Assembly: GCA_028279555.1 (NCBI GenBank)
Contig: JANQNO010000010.1
Span: 1-64,000 of the forward strand
Direction of reading: 5' to 3'
Length of the DNA stretch: 64,000 nt
From: Sphingorhabdus sp.
Lineage (GTDB): Bacteria > Pseudomonadota > Alphaproteobacteria > Sphingomonadales > Sphingomonadaceae
Both the position numbers and the translations under genes were made by a program. The notes beneath the pieces are model-generated. The model saw nothing but the letters and a program-made list of their open reading frames with translations, was not told the origin of the DNA and made no database searches. The stretch's first letter is position 1. Every line of letters begins with the position of its first letter. Shown here piece by piece: positions 61,445-64,000 of this stretch.

Positions 61445-62821
61445 ATGAAACCCGCCATTGCCATTATCGGCCGGCCCAATGTCGGCAAATCGACCCTGTT
61501 CAACCGGTTGATCGGCAAGCGGCTGGCGCTGGTCGATGATCGACCGGGCGTTACGCGCGACCGGCGCGAGGGCGAGGGCAGCCTGTTCGACTTGGAATTC
61601 AGGATATTCGATACAGCAGGCTATGAGGAGGAGGACGCGCAAACGCTACCTGGGCGGATGCGCGCGCAAACCGAAGCGGCGCTCGAAGAGGCCGATGTTG
61701 CGCTCTTCCTGGTTGACGGTCGCGCAGGGATAACACCGCTCGATGAAGAGATTGCCCGCTGGCTGCGCGCTTCGAACCGCCCGGTCGTACTGGCGGTCAA
61801 CAAGGCAGAAGGCAGGCAGGCCGAAGGCGGCATCGCAGAGAGCTATGCGCTGGGGCTAGGCGATCCGATAGCAATCAGCGCCGAGCATGGCGAAGGCATG
61901 GCCGATCTCTTTCAGGCGCTCATGCCGCATATCGACGCGGCGGCTGCAAAGATCGCAGAACAGGGCGATGCAGGCGATGCCGATGATCCAGACGCACCGC
62001 TCAAGCTGGCGATAGTGGGCCGGCCGAATGCAGGTAAGTCGACACTCATCAACCGCCTGCTCGGGGAAAACCGGCTGATCACCGGGCCGGAAGCGGGCAT
62101 CACCCGCGACAGTATCGAGATAGACTGGGTCTGGAGCGATCCCGGCAGCGGCGATGAAAGACCGGTCCGGCTCATCGACACCGCCGGTATGCGCAAGAAA
62201 GCAAAGGTAAAGGACAAGCTGGAAAAATTGTCGGTTGCCGATGGCCGCCGTGCCATCGATTTCGCCGAGGTCGTGGTGCTGCTGCTTGATGCCAGCAAGG
62301 GCCTCGAACTGCAGGATCTGAAAATTGCCGATGCGGTATTGCAGGAGGGCAGGGCACTGGTAATCGCCATCAACAAATGGGATATAGCAGAAGATGCCAG
62401 CAGGCTCTTCAACGGCATACGTGCGGCTTTGGATGAAGGGCTGTCGCAGCTGAAAGGCGTGCCGCTGATTGCCGTGTCGGCTGCGACGGGCAAGGGCACC
62501 GATCAGATGCTCAAAGCCGCCTTCCACGCGCGTGAAGCCTGGTCGCGCAGGGTTCCAACCGCACTCCTCAACCGCTGGTTCGAGGCCGCTATTTCGGCCA
62601 ATCCACCGCCGGCACCGGGCGGGAGACGTATCAAGCTGCGCTATATCACGCAGGCAAATAGCCGCCCGCCCGCCTTCGTCGTGTTTGGTACGCGCGTAGA
62701 TCAACTGCCGGCAAGCTATCATCGCTATCTGCTCAACGGGATCAGGCGCGATCTCGATTTTGGTGCCGTTCCGGTGCGTATCAATCTTCGCGCACGCGCC
62801 AATCCCTTTGCTGCGGACTGA
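61445..62821 (+). CDS. der: Ribosome assembly GTPase Der (EngA)
   Basis: A 458-residue protein with two tandem GTPase domains. First: IIGRPNVGKSTLFNRL, DDRPGVTRDR, DTAGYEEEDA, NKAEG. Second: IVGRPNAGKSTLINRLLG, ITRDSIEIDW, DTAGMRKKAK, NKWD. The C-terminal KH-like domain has LRYITQANSRPPAFVVF. It acts in 50S maturation. The frame runs upstream to 61343, but the ATG at 61445 is conserved in position. Confidence 0.97.
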   Translation: MKPAIAIIGRPNVGKSTLFNRLIGKRLALVDDRPGVTRDRREGEGSLFDLEFRIFDTAGYEEEDAQTLPGRMRAQTEAALEEADVALFLVDGRAGITPLDEEIARWLRASNRPVVLAVNKAEGRQAEGGIAESYALGLGDPIAISAEHGEGMADLFQALMPHIDAAAAKIAEQGDAGDADDPDAPLKLAIVGRPNAGKSTLINRLLGENRLITGPEAGITRDSIEIDWVWSDPGSGDERPVRLIDTAGMRKKAKVKDKLEKLSVADGRRAIDFAEVVVLLLDASKGLELQDLKIADAVLQEGRALVIAINKWDIAEDASRLFNGIRAALDEGLSQLKGVPLIAVSAATGKGTDQMLKAAFHAREAWSRRVPTALLNRWFEAAISANPPPAPGGRRIKLRYITQANSRPPAFVVFGTRVDQLPASYHRYLLNGIRRDLDFGAVPVRINLRARANPFAAD

Positions 62822-62949
62822 CCCGGCAATTTACCTGTTTTCACGTTAAGTCAGGCGAACTGTAAAATCGTATACCCGCGGTTAACCAGTTGCGGTTAGG
62901 ATTGCGCCTTGGTTGTGGATAGTGGCCATATTCGCACAGGAGTTGAAGC

Positions 62950-63399
62950 ATGATGCATGAAGGCGAGATCAACGCAGGCAGCGATGATCTGATCAATTGG
63001 AAAGCCTTTGCCGAGGCGCGCAACGCGCTGGGCGAGCATTTTGTGCGCCTGCTCGGCTATTTCCGGGAAGACGGCATCAAATCGGTCGCAGCTATCGAGC
63101 AGGCCATGCTGGAAAAAGATTCAGGCGCGCTCGTTATCCCCGCCCATACGCTGAAAGGGGAATCGGCTCAGTTCGGCGCAGACCGCCTTGCCTTGCTGGC
63201 CGAGGAAATCGAGGTGGCCGCGCGGCAATTTGTCGAATTGCGCCAGGATCCGTCCGAGCTTGTCGAGCAGGTTGCAAGGCTGCGCCCGCTTTTTGAAGAA
63301 AGCCTGTCGGCGCTCGAAGCCGAATCGAGCCCGCTTGTACAGCGCAAACCGCTGGGCTTCGGTCAACGGCCGGGCGGTTTTGGGACGCGGCCGGGCTGA
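62950..63399 (+). CDS. Hpt-domain protein (histidine phosphotransfer-like)
   Basis: This 149-residue protein has an Hpt helix bundle with phosphorylatable H66 in PAHTLKGESAQFGADRLALLAEEIE, and a C-terminal tail that is glycine-rich (KPLGFGQRPGGFGTRPG). It could relay phosphate between a histidine kinase and a response regulator. No kinase or regulator is adjacent. AGGAGTTG precedes the ATG. The 128-base gap upstream carries TTAAC-type sequences but no clear CtrA site. Confidence 0.85.
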   Translation: MMHEGEINAGSDDLINWKAFAEARNALGEHFVRLLGYFREDGIKSVAAIEQAMLEKDSGALVIPAHTLKGESAQFGADRLALLAEEIEVAARQFVELRQDPSELVEQVARLRPLFEESLSALEAESSPLVQRKPLGFGQRPGGFGTRPG

Positions 63400-63420
63400 G
63401 CCTATTCTAATTTGTTGTTT

Positions 63421-64000
63421 TTATGTCCGCCTGAATGGCTGAAGCTGCCTGCGCGCGAGGCTGCGCCAGATCCATTCGAGCGGGCCGTAGCGGAAGCGGA
63501 GCAGCCAGGGTAGCGACCAGAGCAGCATGATCGCCCACATGCCGAATACGAAGAATAACAGCTCCCACCGCCCGACCTTGCCGAAAAGACCAAAGCCATA
63601 ACCATAAAAGATCGTTGTCATGACGATGCTGGTGCCCAGATAGTTGGTGAAGGCGGCCCGGCCCGCAGCGGCAACGCGCGCGATGAAACGGCTTTTTGCA
63701 AACTTTGCGATGAGCAGCAGCAAGGCAGCAGCATAACCGATTGTCATCAGGAGGCGCGCGGGCATGGTCCAGGCGATATTCGCATTCATGACCGTTATGA
63801 TGTCGAAGCCGCTTTGATATACGGCAAACGTAATGGCCGCCATCAGTAACGCCCCAACCGCAGTCATGCCGAACGCAAAACGGACATAGCGTTCCTGTTC
63901 CCATTCTCCGGTCATAAATCCGCTTTTCATCAGCGCCATGCCTATCATCATCACCGGTACGGTTTCGATAATGATCATGAAGGTGTTGACGAAGGGAAAA
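63421..64000 (-). CDS. DUF418-like membrane protein, C-terminal part
   Basis: The reading frame is open to the window edge, so only about 193 residues are present. It has at least five membrane helices and the DUF418-like sequence ...RFIARVAAAGRAAFTNYLGTSIVMTTIFYGYGFGLFGKVGRWELLFFVFGMWAIMLLWSLPWLLRFRYGPLEWIWRSL, in which the NYLxxS and FRYGPLEWIWR-like parts are typical. Function unknown. The start lies beyond 64000. Confidence 0.82.
   Translation of the reverse strand, partial: FPFVNTFMIIIETVPVMMIGMALMKSGFMTGEWEQERYVRFAFGMTAVGALLMAAITFAVYQSGFDIITVMNANIAWTMPARLLMTIGYAAALLLLIAKFAKSRFIARVAAAGRAAFTNYLGTSIVMTTIFYGYGFGLFGKVGRWELLFFVFGMWAIMLLWSLPWLLRFRYGPLEWIWRSLARRQLQPFRRT

Noticed and set aside
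62822-62949. CtrA site before the Hpt gene
   Set aside because: TTAACC and GGTTAG occur, but the spacing is not the seven bases of the CtrA consensus.

Overview
The window is a chromosomal segment of an alphaproteobacterium, most likely a member of the Sphingomonadales. The 5' third of a 16S rRNA gene at the left edge reads as sphingomonad-like. DUF1476, an Rrf2-led suf operon with a short SufD, CrtZ, tandem-domain USP and the TPR-BamB-Der order fit the same group. Coding density is high, many genes overlap by one to four bases (ATGA, GTGA or TGATG junctions), and GTG and TTG starts are frequent. I saw no tRNA genes, CRISPR array, intact insertion sequence or prophage.

Left part (1-24 kb): a truncated 16S gene on the minus strand; a three-gene surface-polysaccharide operon (deacetylase-like protein, FemAB-like acyltransferase, flippase); a 2-oxoglutarate oxygenase; an EVE protein; a DUF305-LVIVD fusion; an AstE-like peptidase paired with a GCS2-type ligase; two GSTs separated by a palindromic repeat; an eight-gene overlapping chain in which scoA and scoB are separated by a phosphatase and a small conserved protein; a tandem-USP gene behind an FNR/FixK-type box; an SMP-30/HAD pair; two tandem micropeptides behind a sigma-54-type promoter; an aldehyde dehydrogenase; and carotenoid hydroxylase CrtZ.

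Middle part (24-45 kb): leuC, a small membrane protein and leuD; a quinone oxidoreductase; DUF1476, BolA and CGFS glutaredoxin; an AraC-like regulator; then a complete suf operon (Rrf2 regulator, sufB, unknown, sufC, sufD, lipoprotein, sufS, sufT, sufA-like, and a GNAT resembling AAC(6')). This operon carries several palindromic repeats. One lies in frame inside sufC and another sits where the sufS start codon should be. After it come an S8 autotransporter protease, a pyrimidine 5'-nucleotidase-like HAD gene with dapD, and a group of small genes (DUF465, HNH, DksA-like, VOC) followed by a serine hydrolase and two DUF3617-like lipoproteins.

Right part (45-64 kb): uvrB, followed by a small AT-richer island with an HTH gene coupled to a higBA-type toxin-antitoxin pair under a promoter that overlaps two tandem palindromes; a CHAP protein; a DUF305 lipoprotein with thrS; an HTH/membrane-protein pair with an alpha/beta hydrolase; DUF898 with an M48 protease; a DM13 protein; a hydrolase; TPR-gloA-gloB (methylglyoxal detoxification); a YfgM-like protein with bamB and der; an Hpt protein; and a DUF418-like membrane protein cut by the window edge.

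The least explained features are the coding palindromic insertion in sufC with the disrupted sufS start, the sigma-54-linked twin micropeptides, and the three-gene HTH-HigB-HigA island with a predicted leaderless promoter. All family names come from reading motifs; no database search was run.
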